Assembly (NCBI RefSeq): GCF_014145635.1
Contig: NZ_JACHTC010000003.1
Coordinates: 62,001-126,000 of the forward strand
Source of the DNA: Myroides sp. WP-1
Lineage (GTDB): Bacteria; Bacteroidota; Bacteroidia; Flavobacteriales; Flavobacteriaceae
Direction of reading: 5' to 3'
Length of the DNA: 64,000 bases
Both the position numbers and the translations under genes were made by a program. Below the pieces are notes generated by a model. That model ran no database searches and was not told the DNA's origin. It saw only the letters and a list, made by a program, of their open reading frames with translations. Below, piece after piece: positions 28,509-38,900 of this stretch. Positions within the stretch are counted from its first letter, which is position 1, and each line of letters opens with the position of its first letter.

Positions 28509-28805
28509 TTATATATCACATTCATCTCCACTTATGATAGTATATCTATAGAATTTTTGTGCTCTTTGAAAGAAATCAAAAACAGCTCTAGTTGCCTCTG
28601 CTCTTGTCATACAAGCGTGATCTTGAAAAATCAGTTGTTCATAAGGTCTATCATTCATAAAAACATCTTCATATATTTCTATAAGATACATTCGCTTAGT
28701 TTGAACTATCTGTTCATTCTCTACCGTCAAATCTTTTACATTATCCCCTGCAAATACAGTGGAAGTAAATAAACACAAAAACAAAATAATAAATAAATTT
28801 CTCAT
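28509..28805 (-). CDS. Small secreted protein of unknown function
   Basis: I start this at the ATG at 28805 (MRNLFIILFLCLFTSTVFA), which gives a clean signal peptide; the upstream ATG at 28835 would add ten residues before it. The mature protein of about 79 residues is acidic, mixed alpha/beta (KRMYLIEIYEDVFMNDRPYE; TRAEATRAVFDFFQRAQKFYRY) and has two cysteines (in DHACMT and GDECDI) that could form a disulfide in the periplasm. It has its own terminator and stands alone between the porin gene and a SusCD locus. I do not recognise a family. Confidence 0.65.
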   Translation of the reverse strand: MRNLFIILFLCLFTSTVFAGDNVKDLTVENEQIVQTKRMYLIEIYEDVFMNDRPYEQLIFQDHACMTRAEATRAVFDFFQRAQKFYRYTIISGDECDI

Positions 28806-29037
28806 AATTAAGTTTTTTAAAATTACTACTTTCATAAATATAGCAAAAAATTAACAATAACACAATCTCACATAACACGAACTCTTTTTCAAAAAAGGCA
28901 TACAATATACAACTGTTCGCGATTAAAGAACCTTTATTAAAAAGCACAACTTCCTAAAAGTCAACTAAGCTCCAAATACCCTATAATGTCAGACAGGTTC
29001 AAATACTCCTCATAAGAAAGATAGAGGGTAAAAAATA

Positions 29038-29063
29038 AGAGGGTGGCCCTAGGGCCACCCTCT
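29038..29063 (-). terminator. Terminator of SusCD pair 1
   Basis: The 24-nt perfect palindrome GAGGGTGGCCCTAGGGCCACCCTC lies behind the susD stop and is followed by T-rich sequence on the minus strand (TTATTTTTTA). It is the most GC-rich hairpin of the window. Confidence 0.88.
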
Positions 29064-29069
29064 TTATGT

Positions 29070-30590
29070 TTAGTTATTGTAAACTGGGTTGTTTAAAATT
29101 TCTGCTTGTGGCACTTTAAAAGTAACTCGAGCATCATTATATGGAATTATATTATTTGAGTAATACAAATGATTTGATCCATATTTAAAATCTTTCTTGT
29201 TACGTTTAATTGCTGCGTATGTTTTTCCTTCTCCCCAGAACTCAATTCTTGTTTGTAAAAGAATTTCATCTAAAAGAGCTGATCCACTTAAACCATCAAT
29301 GTAAGAAACATCAGGCAAACGAATTTCCATGAACTTCTTCAAGGTTGTCTGTGCCACTCCGTCATTGTTTAAACGTGCATTAACTTCTGCATTTAACAAA
29401 TACATTTCTTCCACACGCATATACACATAATCCGATTGAATGATACGAGCTCCCATTAATATTTTTCCGTCAGAAGCAAAGAACTTTCCAACAGGAAGGA
29501 TTGACAACTCACCGTAATCTTCCGAATCACCGTTAATATCTTCAAACTCTGGACCTTCCTTAAATTGTTGTTTACGAACATCATTATCAGGAATTGCTTC
29601 GAATAAATCTCTACTAATTCCTTTAGTATCTCCTACAGCAGCGTAGCTATAAGTGTAAATATCTACTTGTCCCCACCAAGATACTAAGTCTAAGTTAGTT
29701 TGAAGATCAATTACTCCAGACCACATCCAGTTTGGATTATCATTAACCTTGTTAAAACCTTTCACTAATACATCTTTAGTTGCTAAAGGATATTTAGCCA
29801 TAACATCCTCTGATAATCTAGCTGCTTCAACCAAAGCCTCATTCGTTCCTTTACTAGCATAAACATACGCTAACATCGCTTGTGCTACATTGTAATCAAC
29901 AGTTCGTCTTTGATTCATAGTTGCACGACCAGCTGCCTCATATAAAGCCAATGATTCTTTCAAATCATCAATCATCAATGCATATACCTCTTGTGTGTGT
30001 TTTGCAGGAGTATTAAAGGCTACAGGCGCCGTATAAATAGGTAAGATCTTTTCATTTGCATCATATCCTAATGTATACATATTAACTAAGTTATAATACA
30101 TATACGCACGAAGTGCTTTTGCTTCAGCAACCACTGCCTTATCTTTATCAGATTCAGGAATTTTCTTTCCATCCACTCCAGCAAAATCCGTAATAATTTG
30201 ATTTGTACTGCGAATCATGAAGTAGTAAAAACGCCAAGGTTTAAAGTTGGGATTTGCAGCATAGTTTTGCATGTCCGTAAAATTGGCAATTCCTCTGTAC
30301 CATCCGTAGATCGCACTATTCAAGTTCATATCTCCACTCAACATATCGGTGTAGATATCATATCCTTTTTGTCCAAAGTCATCATGTCCTGTAGTTCCTC
30401 CACTAAAGGCCAACATATTATACGCATAAAGACCATTTAAACTTCCATCTTTTAAATGCGGTGAATACTTCGAAATCTCATCAATATCACTTTTTGATAT
30501 ATATCTCGTAGAACTAATGTCTAAATAATCTTTAGAACACGCTCCCAAAAGCAATCCTGCTCCAAGAGCAACCATCAATATTTTTTTCAT
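29070..30590 (-). CDS. SusD/RagB family nutrient-binding lipoprotein (pair 1)
   Basis: A 506-residue surface lipoprotein. Lipobox LLLGAC with Cys18, followed by SKDYLDI, the usual SusD start. The central TPR-like helical part (EAKALRAYMYYNLVNMYTLG) and the C-terminal RagB part (RVEEMYLLNAEVNARLN; LDEILLQTRIEFWGEGKTYAAIKR) are typical. It forms the lid over the SusC channel and captures the substrate. It lies 18 nt behind its susC. No carbohydrate-active enzyme or peptidase is encoded nearby, so the ligand (glycan, peptide or other) is open. Confidence 0.95.
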   Translation of the reverse strand: MKKILMVALGAGLLLGACSKDYLDISSTRYISKSDIDEISKYSPHLKDGSLNGLYAYNMLAFSGGTTGHDDFGQKGYDIYTDMLSGDMNLNSAIYGWYRGIANFTDMQNYAANPNFKPWRFYYFMIRSTNQIITDFAGVDGKKIPESDKDKAVVAEAKALRAYMYYNLVNMYTLGYDANEKILPIYTAPVAFNTPAKHTQEVYALMIDDLKESLALYEAAGRATMNQRRTVDYNVAQAMLAYVYASKGTNEALVEAARLSEDVMAKYPLATKDVLVKGFNKVNDNPNWMWSGVIDLQTNLDLVSWWGQVDIYTYSYAAVGDTKGISRDLFEAIPDNDVRKQQFKEGPEFEDINGDSEDYGELSILPVGKFFASDGKILMGARIIQSDYVYMRVEEMYLLNAEVNARLNNDGVAQTTLKKFMEIRLPDVSYIDGLSGSALLDEILLQTRIEFWGEGKTYAAIKRNKKDFKYGSNHLYYSNNIIPYNDARVTFKVPQAEILNNPVYNN

Positions 30591-30608
30591 TTATCTATTT
30601 CTTTTGGA

Positions 30609-33600
30609 TTAAAACTTAACTCTTACACCACCAGTGATAGTAGTTAAAGGAGAATATCTATAAGTATCAGAAGTACCAAACTCATTTGTAGCAGGATTAA
30701 AACCGTCGCGTTTTGTAAACAAGAATAAGTTATCTCCAGAAACATAGAAGCTCAAATCAGCTAAGCCCATATTTTTCACTACATTCTTAGGTAAAGTATA
30801 ACCTAAACGAATATTGTTAATGCTTAAGTAATCTGCTTTAGTCAAATAACGCGTTGAAATTGATGCGTAGTTTGGATCTACACCACTTGATAAACGAGGT
30901 ACATCGGTAATGTCACCCGGTTTTTGCCAACGGTTTTCGATATCTTTATGCCAGTTATTTCCACCAATTTGTCTATTGTCCATTAATCCTGCATAAGTAT
31001 CATCATATGCATATCCACCCAAGCTGTATAAAGCTTGAACGCTTAACTCCCATCCTTTGTATCCAGCATTTAAGTTAATACCTCCTCTAAGGGTAGGGAT
31101 TGCAGATTTCCCAACAAATTTCTGTGTTGCATCAGCATAACTCGTTGTTGTTTCTCTTTCAATAGTTCCTGCCAAGTTTGGATTTCTATCCAAAAAGTCA
31201 GTCATTGATTCAATTTTTTGTCTATCCCCATTTGCATCTTTATAGGTATACATATACCATTGTGCTTGACCTGTTTGAGCATCAACACCAGCCCACTCTC
31301 TCATATAGAAATCTCCGATAGAATGTCCTGCAGCACGTCCAAATACACCACCAATATCCACTGGTTTTTCACTATTAGTCATTGGATCAATTGGCATATT
31401 GTTTAACTTATTTTTCAAGTGCTCCCCGTTAATTGATAAATCAATATAAGCATCTTTTGTTTTCAATAAATGCCCTACCACATTAAATTCAATACCTTGG
31501 TTTGTTAAACGTCCGTCATTTACTGTCAACCCTTCATAACCAACAGAAGGTCCTAACTTACGATTGAAGATTAAGTCATCTGTTTTCTTCAAGTAGTAGT
31601 CTACGCTTGCATCGATATATTGACCTAAACTGAACTCAAGTCCTACTTGGAACATTTTAGACTTCTCCCATGTCAAATCAGGATTACCTACTTTATCTTC
31701 ATAAATTGCTAAACCACCGTTGTAGTTCCAAACTTGCCATAAGTTTTCACCTGGGTGATAAGCCTCTACGTTTTTACCATCGATCATCGTATATGACGTT
31801 TGATCCCCTGTTAAACCGTAACTCGCTTTTACTTTCAAGTTACTGAATAAGTTTTGATCCATCATAAATTCTTCACGTGTTACAACCCAAGCAGCACCAA
31901 CTGAACCAAAAGTTCCCCATTTGTCGTTTTTGAATTTAGATGATCCATCACGACGGATAACACCTCCAAGGTAATATTTCCCTTGGTAATCGTAATCTAC
32001 TTTTGCGAAATAACTCTCTAAAGCGTATTGATCTAACCAACCAGCACTCGGGCTACTAATTGCCGCATTATTTAATTGCGTAGAGCTTGGATCAGCTAAA
32101 GCGTTTTTACTCATTTGGTTTACTCTAAATTCATAAGAGCTATTCTCGTGAGCAGCTAATACTTCTAATCCATGATCTCCGAATACATTTTTATAACGCA
32201 ACATTTTTGTCCAGTTGTAAGTAAATAATTCTGATTTCACTTTGTAAATCGAACCACCCATAGATGCCGCTGAACCGTAGAAAACACTGTTCAACACATC
32301 TCTTGTATTGCTGTAGAACTGTCCTCCGATATTAGTTTCAAATGTTAAACCATCGTAAATGTCTACCGTAAAAGAAGCATTTGCAGAAATTTCGTCTTTT
32401 GTGCTTTTATCTTTTCCATACATTGCATCACCAATAGCATTAGTTAATGCACCAAATCCACGACCTGAACCATAATCATACTGGCTTCCACCATAGATAT
32501 CTGGAATTTTATTTCCTTTACTATCTCTTGTAAATAAAGGATAGATTGAAGGAATATTATCCGTAAACCAGAAAATACTTCCAGAATCTTCTGTTTGTCC
32601 AGGGCTATTTGTTTCAGCATGCGTATATCCTAAATTCATTTTAGCATCCAACCATTCTTTTGGTTTGTGCTGTAAATTTAAACGCGCAGTTAAACGCTCA
32701 TAATCTGAATTAACTGAATATCCTTCATCTTTCAAATAACCTAATGAACTGAAATAAGAGGTTTTCTCTGTAGATCCTCCCATTGTCAAGTTCGCTTCAG
32801 TACGAATAGACGCTTTAAAAGCGTGATCTTCCCAATTTTCAGGGTTGTATTTTCTTGTAACACCTGGACGAACTCTTCCTGTAGTAGGATCTATCAACTC
32901 TCCACCATCAGCTACATTCCACATATTATATCGTGGATGAATTCCATACCCTTGGTGAAATAACGTATTATTTGCCCAATCTGTTGCCTCAGCATCTTCA
33001 TATAACAAACTAGGGTGATATTTTCCAAATCCTTTAGCAGCTTCCCAAGAAAGCTCTGCATAACGCTCAGGAGATTTAATCACATCATAACGAGGTAAAG
33101 CTCTCCAGTTCACCCCTGTTTTAGTTTCTACTTCGATAAAAGAATCAGACCCTCTACCTGTTTTTGTGTTAATGATTACAACTCCGTTCGCTCCACGAGA
33201 ACCGTAGATTGCGGTAGCTGTAGCATCTTTCAATACAGTCATTGAACCGATATCCGAAGGGTTAATTGAACTGATACTTCCCATAAAAGGAACACCATCT
33301 ACAATGTACAATGGATTTCTGTTTCCGTTTACTGATCCAAATCCACGAATACGAACTGTTGGTTCAGAACCTGGCTGACCACTTGTTGTAATTACGCGAA
33401 CCCCAGCAGCCTCACCTGATAAAGCAGATACCGCATTAGAAACGTTTTTGTTCTCAATACGTTTGCTATCAATTTGAGTAGCTGAACCTGTAAACGATTC
33501 TTTTTTCGCTGTACCGTATCCTACAACGATTACTTCGTCAAGTACATTGTCTTCTGCAGACATTGTTACATTGTGCATACCTGCATTTCCTACAGTATAC

Positions 33601-33842
33601 TTAACGTCTTGCATACCAATAAAAGAAAACACAAGCACTTGTCCTGGTTTTGTTTTTAAGGTATACTTTCCATCTAAATCGGTTTGTGTCCCCTCCTGGG
33701 TTCCTTGAATCACAACCGTTACTCCTGGTAGTGGCATACCATCCTCAGTCACCACTCCAGAAAGTGTTTTCTCTTGTGCAAACCCCACTTGTACAAGTAG
33801 GATCATTATGCACGCATAAATCCACTTAATCTTCGATCTCAT
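30609..33842 (-). CDS. SusC/RagA family TonB-linked outer-membrane transporter (pair 1)
   Basis: A 1077-residue receptor. Signal peptide 1-22; carboxypeptidase-regulatory-like domain about 25-100 (EKTLSGVVTEDGMPLPGVTVVIQGT); TonB-box-like region near VDEVIVVGYGTAKK; plug about 115-225 (VRIRGFGSVNGNRNPLYIVDGVPF, ATAIYGSRGANGVVIINTK); then the barrel to the final strand GGVRVKF. It has no N-terminal STN domain, so it does not signal directly to an anti-sigma factor. It pairs with the SusD protein 18 nt downstream. The N-terminal 100 residues are closely similar to those of the second SusC in the window; the barrel is not. Confidence 0.96.
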   Translation of the reverse strand: MRSKIKWIYACIMILLVQVGFAQEKTLSGVVTEDGMPLPGVTVVIQGTQEGTQTDLDGKYTLKTKPGQVLVFSFIGMQDVKYTVGNAGMHNVTMSAEDNVLDEVIVVGYGTAKKESFTGSATQIDSKRIENKNVSNAVSALSGEAAGVRVITTSGQPGSEPTVRIRGFGSVNGNRNPLYIVDGVPFMGSISSINPSDIGSMTVLKDATATAIYGSRGANGVVIINTKTGRGSDSFIEVETKTGVNWRALPRYDVIKSPERYAELSWEAAKGFGKYHPSLLYEDAEATDWANNTLFHQGYGIHPRYNMWNVADGGELIDPTTGRVRPGVTRKYNPENWEDHAFKASIRTEANLTMGGSTEKTSYFSSLGYLKDEGYSVNSDYERLTARLNLQHKPKEWLDAKMNLGYTHAETNSPGQTEDSGSIFWFTDNIPSIYPLFTRDSKGNKIPDIYGGSQYDYGSGRGFGALTNAIGDAMYGKDKSTKDEISANASFTVDIYDGLTFETNIGGQFYSNTRDVLNSVFYGSAASMGGSIYKVKSELFTYNWTKMLRYKNVFGDHGLEVLAAHENSSYEFRVNQMSKNALADPSSTQLNNAAISSPSAGWLDQYALESYFAKVDYDYQGKYYLGGVIRRDGSSKFKNDKWGTFGSVGAAWVVTREEFMMDQNLFSNLKVKASYGLTGDQTSYTMIDGKNVEAYHPGENLWQVWNYNGGLAIYEDKVGNPDLTWEKSKMFQVGLEFSLGQYIDASVDYYLKKTDDLIFNRKLGPSVGYEGLTVNDGRLTNQGIEFNVVGHLLKTKDAYIDLSINGEHLKNKLNNMPIDPMTNSEKPVDIGGVFGRAAGHSIGDFYMREWAGVDAQTGQAQWYMYTYKDANGDRQKIESMTDFLDRNPNLAGTIERETTTSYADATQKFVGKSAIPTLRGGINLNAGYKGWELSVQALYSLGGYAYDDTYAGLMDNRQIGGNNWHKDIENRWQKPGDITDVPRLSSGVDPNYASISTRYLTKADYLSINNIRLGYTLPKNVVKNMGLADLSFYVSGDNLFLFTKRDGFNPATNEFGTSDTYRYSPLTTITGGVRVKF

Positions 33843-33869
33843 TCTTAAAAAATTGATTAGTTAGTTAAA

Positions 33870-33877
33870 CAAATCTA
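33870..33877 (-). promoter_or_regulatory. Putative promoter of SusCD pair 1, -7 element
   Basis: TAGATTTG on the minus strand matches TAnnTTTG, 27 nt upstream of the susC ATG. Confidence 0.55.
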
Positions 33878-34296
33878 AACATTTTTTCCCATACCTCCTA
33901 AATCATTTTCACTAAATCAAGATAAAAAAGCAGTCACAAAAAGATAATATCTAAAAAATCTTTAGTTTTATTGCTAATTTAAAAGGATTCTCTCAACTCT
34001 ATTTCAATAAAACAAATAGTATATGTAAGACTCTAAATATTAGACTAATCAATTATTTAATATATTTTTAGCATAATACTAGAATTTTCATTAACGATTC
34101 TAATCTAAACTTTACTTCATAATAAGTATTAAAAGAAATATATTAAATAAATAAAAACAACCAAAACCAACTAAAATGACAATATCAACTCCCAAATCAA
34201 CAGCAATACCTAACTAATGTTAAAAACTCTATTTTTCAGTCTATACTTTATGTATAAAACACCAAGCGGTATACTATGGCACTGTTTTTAAGCAAC

Positions 34297-34375
34297 TAAG
34301 CTTCACTTGCTGACAGTCATTTTAAAAGACTACCAAAAACACGAAAATAAACCTCTTAAGCTTCATTTGCTTACA
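34297..34375. repeat. Pair of 19-nt direct repeats, 60 bp apart
   Basis: TAAGCTTCAcTTGCTgACA at 34297-34315 and TAAGCTTCAtTTGCTtACA at 34357-34375 differ at two positions. They lie just behind the second SusCD pair. Confidence 0.6.
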
Positions 34376-34383
34376 CAAATAAA

Positions 34384-34413
34384 AAAACCCCGTCTCCATA
34401 AGAGACGAGGTTT
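34384..34413 (-). terminator. Terminator of SusCD pair 2
   Basis: The stem AAACCcCGTCTC/GAGACGaGGTTT with a 5-nt loop is followed by seven T on the minus strand. Confidence 0.88.
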
Positions 34414-34459
34414 ACTTGCAAGAGAATTTTCTCTACTTGTATCTACTACAAAAGAATTA

Positions 34460-35980
34460 TTAATATCCTTTGTTTTGATCAATTTTACTAGCGTTAATCT
34501 CATTACGAGGAATAGGGAACGCCAATTTTGCTGCTCCATATTTCATTCCGTCTTTTGATTGTGGTGTACTTGCTAGGTTTTCTTTATTACGCATTTGATC
34601 TTCGAAACGGAAACCTTCAAAAACCAACTCTTTGCGTCTTTCATTCAGCACCTCCGCTAACGTAAGTGCATTATATTTAGCTGAAGGGTTTCCTTCATAA
34701 CGCTCAGCAGCAATTTTATTCAACAACGTTAAAGCTGCTCCTTCTTCTTTTTTCAAGCGAACAGCGGCTTCGATAAAGTTAAATGCTAACTCTTCATAAC
34801 GCATTACTTTAATATTTGAACTAATCACTGTGTATTTACCAAAATTACGGTATTGTTCAAAGTTATAGCGAATTGCTGGGTCTACAGGAACAGTTCCGTC
34901 CAACTCTTTATCTGTTAATTTGATGTATTTGTTCTCACCTACTTTTTTGTAGTTTCCTTCTGCATTCTGCACTAAATTATTATAACCTTGCATTTCTAAA
35001 GAAGAACGAATATCAGTTTGATCTTCGAACAAATCCTGTAAGTTTCCTCCTAATCCTACAACGTCTCCATATCCATTGTATGAATAGATGTTATACAAAG
35101 AGTTATTACCTGGATTATTGATATTATCTTGTGCCAATTCAAATACTGCATTACTTTGTGGTTCTTCTGCTCTAAACGAAGCAACGTAAGCACTTCTTTG
35201 AACAATACTTCCACCTAAGTCCATAGCTGATTTAGCACTTTCTAATGCGATGTTGTAATCGCTTGGATCAAAAGCACCGAAGAACAAAGCTACTCTTGAT
35301 TTAACTCCTTGAATAGCTTGCGCTGTAAAACGCTTTTTATTAGCAGCATTTTTATCGATCAACTCCAAAGCGGTATCTAAATCTTTGTAGATATTATCTC
35401 TCACCTCACGTACAGAAAGTCGCTTGTAATTTTTACTATCTAACTCTCCAAAACGCGTGATATAAGGAACTCCCAATCCATCTAACCCACTGTCATCCAC
35501 ATATTGCTGACCGTAGATACGCAACAAGTCAAAGTGAGCCAAAGCGCGAATAGCATAAGCTTCTGCTTTTCCTTGTTTAATATCTTTTTCACTTCCTGTT
35601 TTGATATCAGCACCAATAGCCAAGTTAGCTGAGCTGATCACTTCGTAGATTTTCTTCCACGTATCTGCAGGGAATGCATGTGTAGCAGTTAAATTAAATC
35701 CAGATACATTTTGGAAACGGTTAGAAAATCCAGCTGCTGCATAAGCATTGTCACCTCTCACCTCACTGTAAATAACGATATCACGACCATAGTATGCTAC
35801 ATTAACCATTCTATAATAAGCACCAGATACCGTTGCGCGTAAATCAGTTACAGTTTCTATTGGTTTCGCTTCAATATCGCGAGCCCCTTCTAAAGTAGCA
35901 TCAAGACGGTCATCAGAACAACTTGTCAGTCCAGAAGACAGCAATACTACTGCTAAAATTGAAAATATAATCTTTTTCAT
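34460..35980 (-). CDS. SusD/RagB family nutrient-binding lipoprotein (pair 2)
   Basis: A 506-residue surface lipoprotein with lipobox GLTSC (Cys21) followed by SDDRLD, an acidic stretch of the kind used as a surface-export signal in Bacteroidota. Family blocks are EAYAIRALAHFDLLRIYGQQ, RYEELAFNFIEAAVRLKKE and LAEVLNERRKELVFEGFRFEDQMR. It lies 6 nt behind its susC. It happens to have the same length as the first SusD protein but shows little similarity to it by eye, so the two pairs probably bind different ligands. No enzyme genes accompany it. Confidence 0.95.
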   Translation of the reverse strand: MKKIIFSILAVVLLSSGLTSCSDDRLDATLEGARDIEAKPIETVTDLRATVSGAYYRMVNVAYYGRDIVIYSEVRGDNAYAAAGFSNRFQNVSGFNLTATHAFPADTWKKIYEVISSANLAIGADIKTGSEKDIKQGKAEAYAIRALAHFDLLRIYGQQYVDDSGLDGLGVPYITRFGELDSKNYKRLSVREVRDNIYKDLDTALELIDKNAANKKRFTAQAIQGVKSRVALFFGAFDPSDYNIALESAKSAMDLGGSIVQRSAYVASFRAEEPQSNAVFELAQDNINNPGNNSLYNIYSYNGYGDVVGLGGNLQDLFEDQTDIRSSLEMQGYNNLVQNAEGNYKKVGENKYIKLTDKELDGTVPVDPAIRYNFEQYRNFGKYTVISSNIKVMRYEELAFNFIEAAVRLKKEEGAALTLLNKIAAERYEGNPSAKYNALTLAEVLNERRKELVFEGFRFEDQMRNKENLASTPQSKDGMKYGAAKLAFPIPRNEINASKIDQNKGY

Positions 35981-35986
35981 AACTTT

Positions 35987-38900
35987 TTAAAACTTAACAT
36001 TTAAAGAGAAAACAATTGATTTCACTGGTGGAGTTGCCACATTCACATATCCTAAAGCATCAACTTCCGGATCGTAGTTCAACCCTTTGTCTTTAACCCA
36101 AGTCCATAGGTTTGTTCCAATTACAGAAAGTGTTAATCCATCAACATTCAATGTTCTTGTAATATTTGAGTTGAAGTTATACCCTAAGGTTACGTTTCTC
36201 AATCTAATATAATCTCCATCGTGTAAAAATCTCGTAGATGGGCTAGTGAAGTTTACATTTCCTCCTGTTGGTTCAAATTGAACGATTGGCACATCTGTAA
36301 TATCACCTGGTTTTTGCCATCTGTCTAACATATCTGCTGAAGCATTAGATGAAACAAGTGCACTTGTTGTTCCTGCTGTTTTGAAAGCATATTGTTCATA
36401 GATTTTATGACCACCTGCAAAAGTAAACATACCATCTAAGTAAAATCCTTTGTAATCTACGTGTAAATTAGCACCTCCTGTAAATTTAGGTAAAGCACTT
36501 GCTCCTTGGAATCTAGATTCTGCTTTTGTATAATCAGAAGTAGCTTTGTTGTTTTTATCAAACCACATTGGTTGCCCTGTTTGAGGATCAACTCCTGCCC
36601 AAGTTGGCATATACCACTCAGACACTGCATGACCTCTAACATCAGCTGTATAAGACTTATAGTCTTCCATTTCTACACCGTTGATAACAGGCATTTCTGT
36701 AATTCTGTTTCGAACAGTACCGAAGTTAGCTCCTACTGAAATATTGAAATCTTTTGATCGAACGATATCAGCATTTAATTCTAATTCAATACCACGGTTG
36801 TTCATCGCTCCCATATTCATCATTTGAGATTCGAATCCAGACATTTTTGAAAGTGTTTTCTTGTATAACAAGTCACTTGTTTTACTTTCAAAATAAGTTG
36901 CGCCTAATGTAAAGCGGTCTTCAAACATTCCCATCATGAAACCGAAGTCCATTTTTTGTTGTTTTTCCCAACCAATTGGTCCACCAATTTGAACTGGTAC
37001 TAAAGCCGCTTCTCCGTCATAAGAAACGATATCTGCGCGACGAACATATTGGTTCGGGTTAATCTGAGAGTTACCATTTGTACCATAAGACCCTCTGAAA
37101 CGCATAGTTGAAATAACTTCTTGATAAGCCATCCAGTCTTCTAAGTGCATATTCCACGCACCTCCTACTGAATAAAAATACCCGATACGATCTGTAAACT
37201 TAGAAGATCCTTCACGTCTACCAGTTAAATCTACTAAGAATCTGTTTTGATAGTTGTAGTTGATAATTCCTACATAACCTAAGTTAGCATCATCTAAAAA
37301 TTCGTATGCTGCATCTTTATTTGCTGCTGCTGCCGCTAATGAATTAAATCCTTCCAAAACAATTTGTCCAGACCCTTCTAAGAAACGACGTTTTGATTTT
37401 TGATACTCTACCAATACTTTTGCATTGAATTGGTGGCTATCACCTAAATAGAATTTGTAATCTAATCCGTTTTGTGCAACGTAATTGAAGTTACTTCGAA
37501 CTGCTTTTGCTGCTGTTCCACCGTAATTTTTACCATCACCATGCACAGGATTTCTGTATTCAGAAAAATCTGCTAACGTATAATCAATCGCGATAGATGA
37601 AGTGAATTTCAAATCATCAGTAATAGCGTAACTAAGCGAGTTTGAATTAATAACACGAGTTACATCGTTAAGTGTTTGATTATTTTTTGTTGTATAAACT
37701 ACGTTGTGGTATCCTGAATTTGGCAAGAAGTATGAACCATCTGCATTATACAAAGGATTCCATGGGTTCATAACTAATTTAGTATAGTTCGGGTTAGAGA
37801 AATAAGCTCCACCTTCAGAAATACCATTTTGTTTAGTATTTGTTACTTTAATACTTGTATTGAACTCAATCTTGTCCGAAATTTTTTGCATGAAGCTCAA
37901 AGAAGCACCAATACGTCTAAAATCAGAACCAATTACTGTACTCTCAATTTTGTCATGAGAAATCGATGCATAAAAATTATGACGATCACTTCCTCCTGTT
38001 GCTGAGAAGTTAATACTTGTCAAAGGTGCATCTGCATTTTTCACATATTCACCCCAATCGTTGTTTGGACGACCTGCAGCCACCCAATTACCGTAGTTAC
38101 CTGATTTAGCATAATTTGCCAAAGCATAAGTTCCTGCTTCTTCGCGACTAAATCCTTCAGCAGCTCCAAAAGTATTGTATAAACCATCTAAAAAGATTTC
38201 CTCTTTTTCATTTGAAGTCAATAAACGAGGACCTTTTACTGCATTGTTTTGAAAACCTACACGCGTACTAAAATTGAACTTAGTAGCACCTGATTTTCCT
38301 CTTTTTGTAGTAATCAAAATTACCCCATTTGTACCACGTGCACCGTATACCGCAGTTGCACCAGCATCTTTTAATACTGTCATCGATTCAATATCCGCAG
38401 GATTTATCGTCGCTAACAAAGACAAAGATGTTGAAGGTGTATCCGTTCCTTGGTTTCCTCCAGAGAAATCTCCATCGTACATTGGAATACCATCAATTAC
38501 ATATAAAGGCTCATTCGTTGCAGTCATTGAGTTACGACCACGAATACGAATGTTTTGTTTCGCCCCTGGAGAACCAGATGAAGCAGACATTTGCAAACCA
38601 GCCACACGTCCTTGCAACGCTTGATCAGCAGAAGCCATTGGTGTAGCAGCAACAGCTTCTCCTTTAATTGCCACAGCATTTCCCGTTACTTGGTTTTTTG
38701 TTTTCACTTGTCCATAAGCCAAAACTACAACCTCTTCTAACATATCTTCTACTGCTTTCATTGTTACATTGTACGTGTTAGCTGCACCTACTTTATATGT
38801 AACATCTTGCAAACCGATAAAAGAGAAAGACACTACATCTCCTTCTTTTACTTTGATCGAATAATTCCCATCTAAGTCGGTTTGCGTACCCATTGTTGTT

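Larger units (their letters stand above)
33843..34459. other. Intergenic region between the two SusCD pairs
   Basis: 617 bp of mostly very AT-rich sequence. It holds the pair 1 promoter (33870-33877), the pair 2 terminator (34384-34413) and two imperfect 19-nt direct repeats exactly 60 bp apart (34297-34315 and 34357-34375). The middle, about 33960-34260, shows nothing I can support. A plus-strand open frame from 34307 into the susD gene is a shadow. Confidence 0.6.

Noticed and set aside
33891..33899. AGGAGGTAT on the minus strand upstream of SusC pair 1 as a Shine-Dalgarno sequence
   Set aside because: It is about 49 nt from the ATG and upstream of the -7 element, so it is probably not in the mRNA.
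34307..34558. Plus-strand open frame of 83 codons between the SusCD pairs
   Set aside because: It crosses the terminator and runs antisense into the susD gene; no family features.
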